Below the pieces are notes generated by a model. The model was not told the origin of the DNA. It was given only the letters and a program-made list of their open reading frames with translations, and did no database searches. This document shows, one piece after another, positions 43,162-52,483 of a stretch of 64,000 bases of DNA (its first letter is position 1; each line of letters opens with the position of its first letter). Source of the DNA: Halalkaliarchaeum sp. AArc-CO. GTDB taxonomy: Archaea > Halobacteriota > Halobacteria > Halobacteriales > Haloferacaceae. The position numbers and the translations under genes were made by a program. The stretch spans positions 310,001-374,000 of the forward strand of contig NZ_CP087723.1 of assembly GCF_024972735.1 (NCBI RefSeq). Direction: 5' to 3'.

Positions 43162-44460
43162 ATGGAGCTGCGATTTCTCGGCGGCGCCCGCGAGGTCGGC
43201 CGGAGCGCCGTCCTCGTAAACGACGCGCTCCTTTTGGATTTCGGCATGCTAGCGGACAACCCGCCCCGGTTTCCTGTCGAGACACCGGAGCCGGACGCCG
43301 TCGTCGTCTCCCACGGTCACCTCGATCACGTCGGCGCGATCCCGTCGCTCCTCTCCGGGAGGTCGCGGTCGCCGATCCACTGGACGCCGCCGACGTACGA
43401 ACTGGCCTTGACGCTCGCCCGGGACACCCTGAAGCTCCACGGCGTCTCCGCGAGCGGAGCGAGGGGAGGCTCGAAGCGTCGAAGACGATTCGGCGGGACA
43501 GTGCAGTGTCCGTTCACCGAAACCGACGTCAAACGGATGACGGAGGTCTCTCGAACGCACGGCTACGGGGAGTCGTTCGAGGCGGCCGGCCACCGGGTCA
43601 CCTTCTTCAACGCCGGCCACATCCCCGGCAGCGCGCACGTCCTCGTCGACGACGGCGACACCCGTTTACTGTACACCGGTGACTTCCACACCGACGACCA
43701 GCGTCTCGTCGCGGGCACCACCGCCCGGCCCGACGCCGACGTCGTCATCTGTGAAAGCACATACAGCGACGTCGAACACGACGACAGGTCAGCCGTCGAA
43801 GAGCGGTTCGCCGAGAGCGTGCAGACGACCCTCTGGGAGGGCGGGACCGTGATCGTCCCGGCGTTCGCGATCGGACGCACCCAGGAGATGATGCTGATCT
43901 GCGACGCGTACGACATCCCCTGTTACGTCGACGGAATGGGCACGGAGGTGACCGAGATGTTTCGCCGCCATCCCGAGTTCCTGCGCGACCCCGAAGCGCT
44001 TCGCCGGGCGAAGTCACACGCCCGCTTTGTCACCGGCCGGGACGGCCAGCGGAAACGTATCACCGAACAGAAAGCGGCGATCATCACCACGAGCGGGATG
44101 CTCTCGGGCGGCCCGGCGATGACGTACATCCCGGAGATCCGGTCGAACCCCGTGAACAAGATCACGATGACTGGCTACCAGGTCGAGGGGACCCCCGGCC
44201 GCGAACTGCTCGAGACCGGCACCGCAGCGATCGACGGCCGGGTGATGCCCGTCGCCGCGCAGGTGGAGGGATACGACTTCTCGGCGCACGCCGACCGGTC
44301 GGGGCTGGTGTCGTTTCTCGACTCCTACCGGGACGCCACCGTGCTCGTGAACCACGGCGACCGGTGTGAACGGTTCGCCGCGGAACTGTCGGCGGACGGC
44401 TACGACGCGAGCGCGCCGACGATCGGGGACGTCCGCCTGGTGTCGGCAGGGCGGAGTTAA
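43162..44460 (+). CDS. Metallo-beta-lactamase / beta-CASP nuclease
   Basis: This 432-residue RNA-processing nuclease family member (archaeal CPSF-like/RNase J-like) has the zinc motif HGHLDH at 51-56, a second histidine in AGHIPGSAHV (~155), YTGDFHTDD at ~180, a beta-CASP domain (~200-340, IVPAFAIGRTQEMM) and the C-terminal RMMBL part with SAHADRSGLV (~375). It lacks an N-terminal KH domain, so it is the short type. The ATG at 43162 begins similarity; 43129 is also open. It ends in a shared TTAA with the convergent HIT gene. Confidence 0.9.
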   Translation: MELRFLGGAREVGRSAVLVNDALLLDFGMLADNPPRFPVETPEPDAVVVSHGHLDHVGAIPSLLSGRSRSPIHWTPPTYELALTLARDTLKLHGVSASGARGGSKRRRRFGGTVQCPFTETDVKRMTEVSRTHGYGESFEAAGHRVTFFNAGHIPGSAHVLVDDGDTRLLYTGDFHTDDQRLVAGTTARPDADVVICESTYSDVEHDDRSAVEERFAESVQTTLWEGGTVIVPAFAIGRTQEMMLICDAYDIPCYVDGMGTEVTEMFRRHPEFLRDPEALRRAKSHARFVTGRDGQRKRITEQKAAIITTSGMLSGGPAMTYIPEIRSNPVNKITMTGYQVEGTPGRELLETGTAAIDGRVMPVAAQVEGYDFSAHADRSGLVSFLDSYRDATVLVNHGDRCERFAAELSADGYDASAPTIGDVRLVSAGRS

Positions 44461-44996
44461 ACGGACAGGCGGACGGCCTCGTCCCGGTCGGTCACCGTTG
44501 CGTCTTCGAGTTCGCCGAAGGCGTCGTGGAGTCGGTCGTACGTCTCCGCGAGCCCCTCGACGATCACCTTCGTCTCCCCGATCACGGCCATGAAGTTTGT
44601 GTCGCCGCGAAACCGCGGCACGACGTGCGTGTGGACGTGGTCGTCGATCGACCCCCCAGCGGCGTCGCCGCCGAGGTTCATCCCGGCGTTGAACCCAGCC
44701 GGATCGAACGCCCGCCGCATCGCCTCGAAGGTTGCTGCCTTCAGCCGGGCGTGATCCAGCATGACCGACGACGACAGCTCGCCGTACTGGCCCTCGTGTG
44801 CGTACGGGATGACCATCACGTGCCCCGGGTTGTACGGGTAGTTGTTGAGCAGTACGAACGCGTGCTCGCTGCGGGCGACGATCCGGGACTCTCGGTCGGC
44901 GTCGCGTTCGGGGAGCACGCAGAACGGACAGCCCTCGATGGGATCTTCCTCGCGCTCGATCCACTCGATCCGCCACGGGGCGAACAGCTGATCCAT
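44457..44996 (-). CDS. HIT family hydrolase
   Basis: This 179-residue histidine-triad nucleotide hydrolase has HVHTHVV at 120-126, where the middle histidine forms the nucleotidyl intermediate, and a CPFC zinc ribbon at 23-26. NNYPYNPGHVMVIPYAHEG is a typical nucleotide-binding stretch. Such proteins act on dinucleoside polyphosphates or AMP conjugates. The ATG at 44996 was chosen over 45062 because it starts the conserved MDQLFAPWRIEW. Its stop overlaps the stop of the beta-CASP gene. It lies downstream of the pilus-type pair on the same strand. Confidence 0.92.
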   Translation of the reverse strand: MDQLFAPWRIEWIEREEDPIEGCPFCVLPERDADRESRIVARSEHAFVLLNNYPYNPGHVMVIPYAHEGQYGELSSSVMLDHARLKAATFEAMRRAFDPAGFNAGMNLGGDAAGGSIDDHVHTHVVPRFRGDTNFMAVIGETKVIVEGLAETYDRLHDAFGELEDATVTDRDEAVRLSV

Positions 44997-45062
44997 ACCG
45001 GCGCTTCGGCGGGCGGGCTCTTGGGCGTTTGGAGGTCGGGTCGTCGCCGTGGGGGAGGTCAC

Positions 45063-46820
45063 TCACAAGACCGCCGCGGCGGCGAGAAACGACGCGACGT
45101 ACACCACAGCGGCGATCGGGAGCGCGCGCCCGACACGGTAGCCGATGCTCGCGGGGTCGAGGCCGCGGTCGATCCCGGTAGCGAGTGCAGTGAGCAACGC
45201 GGCGAGCAGCAGCACGTACGCACCGATCACGAGCCCGAGGTCGGCGGTCGCGAACGCGGCCTCCCTCGCGGCTGCTTCCCCCTGTGTGGGAGCACCGCCG
45301 ACTGTTCCCGTCCCGGCGGACGATCCCGATCCCCCACCTGCGACGTCGACAGCCCGGATCCGGTCGGAGAGCGCGACGGTCGCACCTCCGACGAGCGGTC
45401 CGAACACCGTCGCGGTGTTCGAGAGGGTTCCGGTCACGTCCGAGAGCCGTCCACGTGCCTCGGTTTCGATCCGATCGAGTTCCTCCAGGTGGGTCGCCAG
45501 ATCCAGAATTACGTCCCCTGCCGGACGGCCGATCCGGGCGGCGACGCCAAGCAGTGCGGCCGCCCGACGGAACCGGGGACTGGGCACCGTCGCGAGCGCG
45601 CCATCTCTCGCCAGAAACGCCGTCCGAACGTCGACACGGAACGTCTTCCCGTACGCGACGGCGTCCTGGAACACCTCGCCTGTCGGTCCGGTTGCGTCCG
45701 CGGCCGCGTGCTCGAGTGCCGTCTCGACGGCGTCGCCCTCGGCGACCCGCTGTCCGATCCGCACCAGCGCGTCGGGCAGTCCGTCTTCGAGTTCGCGAAC
45801 CCGCCTCCGGACCGATTCGACCGGGCGGAACCACGACAGGAGACCGCTTCCGACGCCGACGCCGACCGCCGCGATCGGTCGCGTCCAGCCGGGTGCGACG
45901 GCGCCGGCGACCAGCCACGCCGCCGTCGCACACCCTCCGGCGACCGCGACCGTCCGGGGAAGCGTCCCGGATGCGTCCGGGTGTGCGCTCCTCACCGGCG
46001 GCGGCGGAAACGCGACCGGACGACGCGCCAGGAGCCATGCCCCGGCAGCCACAAGCCCCGTGGGGAGGACGACGCCGTACGCGAGGGCGACGGCCGGCAG
46101 CGACACCGGAACGCCCGCCGCCGGTGCGGCCGGCAACACTCCTACAAGCGCAAGCGGGAGCAGGACCCCGAACGCGTAGATCGCCGTGACTGGACTCCGG
46201 AGTCCGGCAGCGTAGGCCGCCAGCTCCTCCCTGGTACCGTCGACGACCGCCTCCAGCGCCCGATCGAGCGCGCGTTCGCGTCGCCTCTCGGGCACCGTCG
46301 TCGCGGTCGCGAGCTGGGCGGCGGCCCGGTCGAGCGCGGGAAAGTACGGCCGCCAGTCGGCGGCGAACGCGGCGAGCCCCGACTCCGGACCGCCCCGGGA
46401 GCGGCGGACGTGCGCCTCGAGGGCACGAAAGAGCCGCCCGTCGTCGATTCGTACTGCAAACCGGACCGCCCGTTCCATCGACGGATCGAGCCGCACTCGA
46501 AGGACGAGCAGGCCGACCAGGGCGGTCGCGTCTCCGAGCGATCGGGTCCGACGGACGCGCGCGAGCCACCGGGGACCGTACTCGACTGCCGTCGACGCCA
46601 GCAGTCCCGCTGCTGACCCGCACAGGACTCCCGGAACGATCCCGAAGAACGCGAGCGTTGCCGCGCCGACGCCGACGCCGAACAGCACACCGGCGTAGTG
46701 TCCGGCACGAACGACGGTTTCCGGCGAGAGATCGCTCTCGAGGAAAGAAAGTCCACGCCGGAGCGGTTCGTGTTGCCCGCCGTTTTCGGTTTCCTGTCGG
46801 CTGCTATCGCGCGGGCTCAC
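45063..46820 (-). CDS. pilC: Type IV pilus/type II secretion membrane protein (PilC/TadC type)
   Basis: This 585-residue polytopic platform protein anchors pilus assembly ATPases. It has two T2SF-like halves, each with a cytoplasmic helical segment (GLPDALVRIGQRVAEGDAVE around 350-370; AALLGVAARIGRPAGDVILD around 420-440) and hydrophobic helices at the ends (~35-75, ~205-265, ~280-320, ~505-585). The GTG start at 46820 overlaps the ATPase stop in GTGA, so the two are translationally coupled. No prepilin, adhesin or minor pilin gene follows; the HIT gene comes next. It could serve the orphan pilin at 16401 or pilins elsewhere. Confidence 0.88.
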   Translation of the reverse strand: MSPRDSSRQETENGGQHEPLRRGLSFLESDLSPETVVRAGHYAGVLFGVGVGAATLAFFGIVPGVLCGSAAGLLASTAVEYGPRWLARVRRTRSLGDATALVGLLVLRVRLDPSMERAVRFAVRIDDGRLFRALEAHVRRSRGGPESGLAAFAADWRPYFPALDRAAAQLATATTVPERRRERALDRALEAVVDGTREELAAYAAGLRSPVTAIYAFGVLLPLALVGVLPAAPAAGVPVSLPAVALAYGVVLPTGLVAAGAWLLARRPVAFPPPPVRSAHPDASGTLPRTVAVAGGCATAAWLVAGAVAPGWTRPIAAVGVGVGSGLLSWFRPVESVRRRVRELEDGLPDALVRIGQRVAEGDAVETALEHAAADATGPTGEVFQDAVAYGKTFRVDVRTAFLARDGALATVPSPRFRRAAALLGVAARIGRPAGDVILDLATHLEELDRIETEARGRLSDVTGTLSNTATVFGPLVGGATVALSDRIRAVDVAGGGSGSSAGTGTVGGAPTQGEAAAREAAFATADLGLVIGAYVLLLAALLTALATGIDRGLDPASIGYRVGRALPIAAVVYVASFLAAAAVL

Positions 46821-48772
46821 GGAGCCTGCCTCCCGGGATCGAGATCGGACGGCCGGTGGCGATCGGTCTCGGCCAGGCGTTCGAGGCGGTCGGATCGGCG
46901 CTGGACTGTGTCCCTGACGTCGGCGTAGCTCTCCCCCGACCGGGCGAGCGCGGACAGCAGGTGACTGTTCCCCCGGTCGCAGACTCCCGTCGACGAGTCG
47001 GCGTCAGCCCCCTCGAACAGCGGGACGCTCCGAACGTCGCCACCGCCGCCCCGGATCTCCTCGATGGCGGAGAGACGATACTCGCCATCCAGCGTGACGA
47101 CGGCGTCGGTCGCCCCAAACGAGGACGCCGAGACGCCCAGGTCCGAGACCACCCGCTCGCGGACCGCCTCGGCGCCGTCGCCGTGGATGGTTCCGAGGAT
47201 CGCCTCCCGCTGGGCGCCCACCCGCATCGCCTCGTACAGCGCCGCCGCCTCGGTTCCACGAACCTCGCCGACGACGAGCGCCCCGTCGCCGAGTCGGAGT
47301 GCGGTCCGAACCGCCTTCGTGGGGGAGATCCCGCCGCCGTGCTCTCCGAAAGCTGCCTCCTCCTGTGCGGTTCCGCCCTGGTCGGTGTGGAGCCGTTGGA
47401 CGTCCCGGCCTCCCGACTGGAGCCGGTCGACGGGTAGTTCGGGCGTGTCCTCGACGACGAGCGTCCGAACTTCGGGCGAGAGCTCCCACAGCAGTGCCCC
47501 CAGAAGCGTCGTCTTCCCGCAGCCGCGACCGCCGGCGACGAGCAGCGCCGCGCCGCGTTGGACCGCCACCGACAACAGTCCCGCCGCCCGCGGGGGAAGC
47601 GTCCCGGCGTCGATCAACCGCGGGAGCGTCCAGGGCGTCCGATCGCGGCGCCGGAATGCAAACGCCAGCCCGTCGGTGACCGGTGCCGTCGTTGCAGCGA
47701 CTCGAACTGGGTCACCGCCGATATCTAGGCTCGCGTCCAGCGTGGGGTCCGCCCGGGAGAAGCCGCGGCCGCTCTCCCGACGCAGCCTTGACGCCAGCGT
47801 GGCAGCCGCAGTCGGGGGGAACCGGACGTTCGTGACGAACCGCCGGCCGTCACGGAGGAGCCGAACCGGGTTCTCCTCGACGGGTGCAGAGACGAACGCG
47901 TCGGTCACGTCCGGGTCCGCAAACAGGTCCTCGAACACGCCGTTCCCGTGGGTGTGCTTTCGGAGGATCGTGGCGAGCCGTTCTACGGGAACGGTCGAGA
48001 GGCCGTTCTCGTCGTCCGGTTGCTCCGTCGCGGCGACCGCCGCGGCCACCGCACGATCCGCCGAGCGGTTGTCGTTTCCCCGTGACGAGCCTCGGAGCCG
48101 ATTGCGGGCCACAACCAGCGTTTCGGCGTGCTTCCGGTCGAGCCGCAGCGACGGCGGTGTGAGACGATACAGGGGCGGCGCGTCAGGTCGGCCGTACGTC
48201 CGGACGACGGCACCGGTCTCGAGTTCTATTCGCTGCCGGAGCGTCGCCGCCGGTGGTGCGCGATCCTCGATCCGGGCCCGTGCGATCGGCACCCCGTCCG
48301 CCGACCGAAGCACCTCCTCGTACCCCTCGACGTCGGCTGCGACCTCCGCGAGCCCGGTTTCGGCCGCGATCCGGCTCACGGGTCCGGCCCGACCGGTCGC
48401 CTCCCTGACGGCGTCCAGCGGATCGGTCGCGGCCAGTCCGGCGAGTCGATCGTCGTGGTGGCCGACGCGTTCGTGAAACCTGCCCGCAGCGAGCAACAGC
48501 GCGTTCGCGCCGGGGCGGTAGCGACGCGTTCTCCCGCGGGTGCGGGTGACGACGACGTCGGCGTCCCGCCGGGAGAGCGCCCGAATGACCCGGGCTCGAC
48601 ACGCCGGGGACTGCTGGAGGTTGCCGTCGCCGGCACACGCTGTCGCGTCCACCTGCAGCTCGGTCAGCTCCCGGAGGCCGGTTCCGCTCGGCTCTTCGAA
48701 CGTGGTTTCACAGCGACAGCCGTCGGCTACGTCGTCGTCGCGACCTCCGGGGAGCCGATCGAGCAGCGACAT
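46817..48772 (-). CDS. pilB: Type IV pilus/type II secretion ATPase (PilB/GspE family)
   Basis: This 651-residue secretion ATPase powers pilin insertion. The N-terminal ~300 residues are a haloarchaeal extension with cysteines (CRCETTFEE near 20; ACAGDGNL) that may bind zinc. The ATPase core has Walker A GGRGCGKTTL near 415, an Asp box around 445 (VEDTPELPVD) and Walker B DGALVVGEVRGTE near 505, with the histidine box TIHGDGAEAV near 535. It starts with ATG 48772, ~25 nt after a TATA box, and overlaps the pilC GTG. The pair forms an assembly engine without adjacent pilins. Confidence 0.9.
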   Translation of the reverse strand: MSLLDRLPGGRDDDVADGCRCETTFEEPSGTGLRELTELQVDATACAGDGNLQQSPACRARVIRALSRRDADVVVTRTRGRTRRYRPGANALLLAAGRFHERVGHHDDRLAGLAATDPLDAVREATGRAGPVSRIAAETGLAEVAADVEGYEEVLRSADGVPIARARIEDRAPPAATLRQRIELETGAVVRTYGRPDAPPLYRLTPPSLRLDRKHAETLVVARNRLRGSSRGNDNRSADRAVAAAVAATEQPDDENGLSTVPVERLATILRKHTHGNGVFEDLFADPDVTDAFVSAPVEENPVRLLRDGRRFVTNVRFPPTAAATLASRLRRESGRGFSRADPTLDASLDIGGDPVRVAATTAPVTDGLAFAFRRRDRTPWTLPRLIDAGTLPPRAAGLLSVAVQRGAALLVAGGRGCGKTTLLGALLWELSPEVRTLVVEDTPELPVDRLQSGGRDVQRLHTDQGGTAQEEAAFGEHGGGISPTKAVRTALRLGDGALVVGEVRGTEAAALYEAMRVGAQREAILGTIHGDGAEAVRERVVSDLGVSASSFGATDAVVTLDGEYRLSAIEEIRGGGGDVRSVPLFEGADADSSTGVCDRGNSHLLSALARSGESYADVRDTVQRRSDRLERLAETDRHRPSDLDPGRQAP

Positions 48773-48792
48773 ACGGCGCCTGGCTCGTGTTC

Positions 48793-48805
48793 GTATTTAA
48801 AAATC
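48793..48805 (-). promoter_or_regulatory. TATA box of the pilB-pilC operon
   Basis: On the minus strand the sequence reads GGATTTTTAAATACG, ~25 nt before the ATG at 48772. This points to a leaderless pilB-pilC transcript. Confidence 0.55.
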
Positions 48806-48877
48806 CTGCTCGGGATGGCTCCCGGGCGGGAAAACGACGGGGAGGAAGGGCGGTTCCGAGAGACTGCCCGGTACTGT

Positions 48878-49588
48878 TCACTCGACGACGCGTGCGTCCC
48901 AGTAGGAGACCGACGCGACGGCGTCGCCCAGCGGCGTTTTCCCCACGGCCTCGTCGACCGCGCGGAAGGGTTTCGCGACCGAACCCGGCAGGCTCCGGTA
49001 GAACCCGTACGGCAACACGAAGTCGTGGGATTCGTGAGCGAGTTCGAGCCCCGCGTCCGCGAGGAGACTCCGGACGTCCCGTTTCGAGTAGAGCCGCGAT
49101 CCCATCGGCAGCGCCCAGTTGTACAGCACACGTGTGCTGGGTCGTCGGAAGGTATCGAAGAACACCTGCTCGCGTGCGACCCGCTTGAGCTCCCGGAGGA
49201 ACGTCACTGGCGTGTCCGCCAGGTGGAAAAAGCGCATGGCGAAGACGGCGTCGAAGTGATCGTCGGGAAACGGCAGCCGCCCGGCGTCGCCGAGCATGAA
49301 CGAGACGTTCTCCGAGACGCCGGCGGTGGCGGCCTTCTCCCGTCCCTGCGAGAGCATCGCCGAGGAGATGTCGAGTCCGACGACGTCGGCGCCCTGGTCG
49401 GCGAGCATGACCGTGAACCGTCCGGTTCCGCAGGCGACCTCCAGTACTTCCCGGCCCTCGACGGGCCCCAGCGCCGAGAGAACCGCCTGCTTTTCGCGGC
49501 GATCGATCAGGCGGCCGCCGCCGGAGAACCGCTTGTCGTCGTACTCCTGGGCGACGTCCTCCGCCTGGTACCACTCCTGTCCTTTCAC
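48878..49588 (-). CDS. Class I SAM-dependent methyltransferase
   Basis: This is a 236-residue UbiE/Methyltransf_11-like protein. The SAM-binding loop VLEVACGTGRFTVML is at 48-62, the acidic residue contacting the ribose in VVGLDISSAML at ~70, and motif GDAGRLPFPDDHFDAV at ~100-115. The GTG at 49588 precedes KGQEWYQAEDVAQEYDDKR, the family start; ATG-based starts further upstream lie in non-conserved sequence. The substrate is unknown. Relatives methylate quinones, lipids or small metabolites. It stands alone between the pilus pair and a regulator. Confidence 0.85.
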   Translation of the reverse strand: MKGQEWYQAEDVAQEYDDKRFSGGGRLIDRREKQAVLSALGPVEGREVLEVACGTGRFTVMLADQGADVVGLDISSAMLSQGREKAATAGVSENVSFMLGDAGRLPFPDDHFDAVFAMRFFHLADTPVTFLRELKRVAREQVFFDTFRRPSTRVLYNWALPMGSRLYSKRDVRSLLADAGLELAHESHDFVLPYGFYRSLPGSVAKPFRAVDEAVGKTPLGDAVASVSYWDARVVE

Positions 49589-49876
49589 GGGGGAACCTGT
49601 ACGCCCGGGGACTAAAATCGTACTGATGACGATCGACGGGGTCACCCATCCCGTCTACCCACGTATATTTGCCACAAAACATAATTGTTTTACACACCCG
49701 TCTATAACGGTTTATCACGTAGTTCGGTTCGTCTTCGTTCGCATCCTCCGGTCGGGCCGCCGTCCGATACCGGCCTCGAATAGCTGTAACTCCACCTTAT
49801 ATCTCCTTATATAATCCGTATCCGTTTTCCCAATATGTAGCCAACCTTTACCACGGCAGATCAACTCGGGGGCTGT
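49589..49876. other. AT-rich intergenic interval
   Basis: No gene is visible in ~290 bp. The right half is AT-rich (ACCTTATATCTCCTTATATAATCC near 49790-49815), with two TATA-like boxes 60-85 nt before the HTH gene. The left half (CGTATATTTGCCACAAAACATAATTG) may hold the promoter of the methyltransferase on the minus strand. Confidence 0.5.
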
Positions 49877-50149
49877 ATGAGCACTAGTCCGGCAGAAATC
49901 AACGACCACGAAACGCTGACCGACACCGAATTCAGGGATCGCCTCCGGGAGCTTCCGCCGAGCGCGAAGCTCGTCGCGAAAGTACTGGAGGGGGACTCGC
50001 CGCTCTCGCAGGGGCAGCTCGCCGAGGAGTCGCTGTTGCCCGACCGGACGGTCCGGTACGCCCTCAACCGCCTCGAGGACGAGGGACTCGTCGATTCCCG
50101 GTACAGCTTCAAAGACGCCCGCAAACAGGTGTACTTCCTGACGAACTGA
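49877..50149 (+). CDS. Winged-helix transcriptional regulator
   Basis: This 90-residue single-domain DNA-binding protein of the MarR/TrmB-like winged-helix type carries the HTH at ~40-72 (SQGQLAEESLLPDRTVRYAL followed by NRLEDEGLV) and a wing at ~75-85. It starts with ATG 49877 after a GGGGGCTGT stretch. No ligand-binding domain is present, so it may work with a partner or directly sense DNA state. It is divergent from the methyltransferase across an AT-rich gap, and could control it. Confidence 0.85.
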   Translation: MSTSPAEINDHETLTDTEFRDRLRELPPSAKLVAKVLEGDSPLSQGQLAEESLLPDRTVRYALNRLEDEGLVDSRYSFKDARKQVYFLTN

Positions 50150-50234
50150 CTGCGCCGGCTCCCGGCGACACGCACGGTTGCGGCGTTCGGACGGAGATCC
50201 GCCCTTTTAAGTCAGTACCGGCGTTTCGACGTGT

Positions 50235-51146
50235 ATGGAGCTTTCGGTGGTCGTGCCCACCCTCAACGGGCGCGATCGGCTGGCGGCGTGTCTGGACGCG
50301 CTGGCGGCACACGCGCCGGACGCCGAGGTGATCGTCGCCAACGGGCCGTCGGCCGACGGGACTACGGGGATGGTTCGCGACCGTGACGACGTCGACGTCC
50401 TCGTGGAGATCTCCGACCGCTCGGTGAACGTCGCTCGCAATGCGGGGATCGAAGTGGCGCGCGGGGACGCCGTCGCCCTGGTCGACTTCGACCGTCGGGT
50501 GACGGACGGCTGGTTGGAGGCAGCCCTGGAGGGACTCGAGTCGGCACCGGTCGTCACCGGCCCGTCGCTTCCGGTCGCCGGCGAGGGGCGGACGCTCGAG
50601 GAACCTGAACACCGTCGGATAGCCGGCCGGGAGGTCCGTTACTTCACGAGCGGGAACGTCGCGTTCCGACGCGGTGTCCTCGAAGAACTGGACGGGTTCG
50701 ACGAGTATCTGAGCGTCGGCGGCGCCCGCGACGCCGCCCACAGGCTGGCCGGCCTCGAGTACGGGGTCGTCTGGGACGAACGACTGTCGGTGGGTCACGA
50801 GCCGCTGGCCGAGGAGGGACACGATTGGCGGGAGAAGTACCGCGCGCTCGGCTACCGGCTCGCGAAGAACTACGGGCTCCGGCCGGGGGTTCCACGCACT
50901 CTCGTCGGACAGGCGCTGTGTGACGCGCGGTCGACCCTCGAGGACGTGGTCCGGGGCGAGGGGGCTCCCACCGCGTGGGTCGGGAACGGGTGGCGGGTCG
51001 TAACCGGTGCGGTCGACGGCGCCACTGACGGGCTCGTCGCCCGGGCCCGGGACCGATCGCCGACGCGGAACCCTCGCGGGATCTCGGTCCGCCGCGATCG
51101 TGCGGTCGCGCTGTACGATCGGCGCGATGGACGCGTCGAATCGTAG
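50235..51146 (+). CDS. Family 2 glycosyltransferase
   Basis: This 303-residue GT-A enzyme opens MELSVVVPTLNGRDRLAACL, the nucleotide-binding start of family 2, with VDFDRRVTDGWL (the DxD-like metal site, D..D at ~85-90) and FTSGNVAFRRGVLEELDGFDE at ~140-160, characteristic of the GT2 acceptor region. There is no transmembrane helix at the C-terminus, so it is likely cytoplasmic or peripheral. The donor and acceptor sugars are unknown. It is the only glycosyltransferase here apart from the one at 53940; no S-layer glycosylation cluster surrounds it. Confidence 0.86.
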   Translation: MELSVVVPTLNGRDRLAACLDALAAHAPDAEVIVANGPSADGTTGMVRDRDDVDVLVEISDRSVNVARNAGIEVARGDAVALVDFDRRVTDGWLEAALEGLESAPVVTGPSLPVAGEGRTLEEPEHRRIAGREVRYFTSGNVAFRRGVLEELDGFDEYLSVGGARDAAHRLAGLEYGVVWDERLSVGHEPLAEEGHDWREKYRALGYRLAKNYGLRPGVPRTLVGQALCDARSTLEDVVRGEGAPTAWVGNGWRVVTGAVDGATDGLVARARDRSPTRNPRGISVRRDRAVALYDRRDGRVES

Positions 51147-51176
51147 TCTCGCCATCGGTTGACGCTGGTTCCGGAT

Positions 51177-51776
51177 TCAAACGGGATACTCGGCGTCCTC
51201 GTCGACGACGTGGTCCGGCTCGGGCGGAACGTTCCAGTCGGTCGTCAACTCGAGGAACTGCACCAGCATTCGAGCGGTGGCCCCCCAGACCGTGTACCCG
51301 TTCACGTGGAAAAAGTGGAGACAGACGTCGCCGTGGCGCGGATGTTCCCTGCGCTGTGACTCGTAGTTTCCGCGATCGGTGAGCCCCGCGACGGGAAGCG
51401 GGGCGATCTCGGCGACCTCGTATTCGTCGGGGTAGTACTCCCTGTCGGGGATCCTGGCGACGAACGGCCGGACGGCGTAGCCGCTCACCGTCTCGATGTC
51501 GTCGAGCCGGCCGACGACGGTCGGCTCCTCCGGCCGGAGGCCGATCTCCTCGCCGGCCTCCCGCAGGGCGGTCGCCCGAAGGCTCCCGTCGACGGGTTCG
51601 CGTCCGCCGCCGGGAAAGCTCATCTGGCCGGGATGCTCGCCGAGGTGTTCCGCCCGTTTGGTAAACAGGAGCCACGGCTCCCTGTCCCGACAGAACACCG
51701 GAACGAGAACGGCGGCCTCCCGTGCCGTCCCGTCGACTTCGACGGGCTCGTGACGGCTCACCTCCGCCAGATCCAT
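51177..51776 (-). CDS. Nudix hydrolase (CoA diphosphatase-like)
   Basis: This 199-residue Nudix enzyme has the box G-x5-E-x7-REAGEEIGL spanning ~58-80, preceded by the LFTKRAEHLGEHPGQMSFPGG segment. That pattern is shared by CoA pyrophosphatase-type members (LLTRR..HL..H.GQ.SFPGG). Such enzymes hydrolyse coenzyme A or its derivatives. The ATG at 51776 is followed by a normal-length protein. It is convergent with the glycosyltransferase gene and ~90 bp downstream of the DUF gene on the same strand. Confidence 0.9.
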   Translation of the reverse strand: MDLAEVSRHEPVEVDGTAREAAVLVPVFCRDREPWLLFTKRAEHLGEHPGQMSFPGGGREPVDGSLRATALREAGEEIGLRPEEPTVVGRLDDIETVSGYAVRPFVARIPDREYYPDEYEVAEIAPLPVAGLTDRGNYESQRREHPRHGDVCLHFFHVNGYTVWGATARMLVQFLELTTDWNVPPEPDHVVDEDAEYPV

Positions 51777-51869
51777 ACCCTCAGTTTGCGCCGGAATACA
51801 ATAGCTCTGTGGGGCGTTCTCGTCCGGCGAAAGCCGACTGACACCGAACAGAGACCGAATCTCTGTCGG

Positions 51870-52406
51870 TCACTCCAGGGCGCGTTCGATGTCTGCGCGG
51901 ACGTCGTCCGTGTCGACCCCGGCCCAGACGTCCACGTCGAAGCAGACGTCGAGCAGCGTTTCGAGCCGGTCGTCGTCGCCGTCGGCGGCTGCACGGGCGG
52001 CGTCCCGCCGGAGTCGCTCCTCGACTGCAGTGGCGACCGCTTCTCGGTCGATCGCTCGGTTCCCATCGATCTCGAGGATGTGTGGGAGGTCGGCGGCGCC
52101 GTCCGGGAGTCGCGGGAAGGCCGTCGGCCCGACTGCGAGACGCGACAGGCGGCGGTGTGGGTCCTGGTCGGCGCCGTTCGTCTGCTCGCGTTCGACAGAG
52201 ACGAGGGCGAACTCCGAGATGGCGTCGTCTATCGCTCGCTCGACCGCGTCGCGGTCGATCGACTCCCCCCGCTTGAACGCGAGTTCGGCTGCTGCGTCCG
52301 CGAGTTCCTCCCGTCCCAGAACGGTGAACATGTCGACGACCCCCGCGAGGGCGTCCGGCTCGAGAAACGCCCGGTCGGCGTCGGTCGGTGCGCTGTCGTT
52401 GCTCAC
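51870..52406 (-). CDS. Conserved haloarchaeal protein (possibly DUF7109)
   Basis: This 178-residue acidic helical protein starts with GTG at 52406 (SNDSAPTDADRAFLEPDA follows). It has no membrane segment or enzyme motif; it is built mostly of helices with regular Ala/Glu/Asp content. I recall a haloarchaeal DUF family of this kind (possibly DUF7109). A longer in-frame reading into the MFS gene was rejected because it leaves the conserved start. It lies between the MFS transporter and the Nudix gene on the same strand. Confidence 0.72.
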   Translation of the reverse strand: MSNDSAPTDADRAFLEPDALAGVVDMFTVLGREELADAAAELAFKRGESIDRDAVERAIDDAISEFALVSVEREQTNGADQDPHRRLSRLAVGPTAFPRLPDGAADLPHILEIDGNRAIDREAVATAVEERLRRDAARAAADGDDDRLETLLDVCFDVDVWAGVDTDDVRADIERALE

Positions 52407-52483
52407 GTCCGGGCGGACGGCTGCCGCTGCCAAAACTGGTGCGGTCGCGAAAAGTGAAGATCGCCTCCGTCGCTTCAGCAGGT

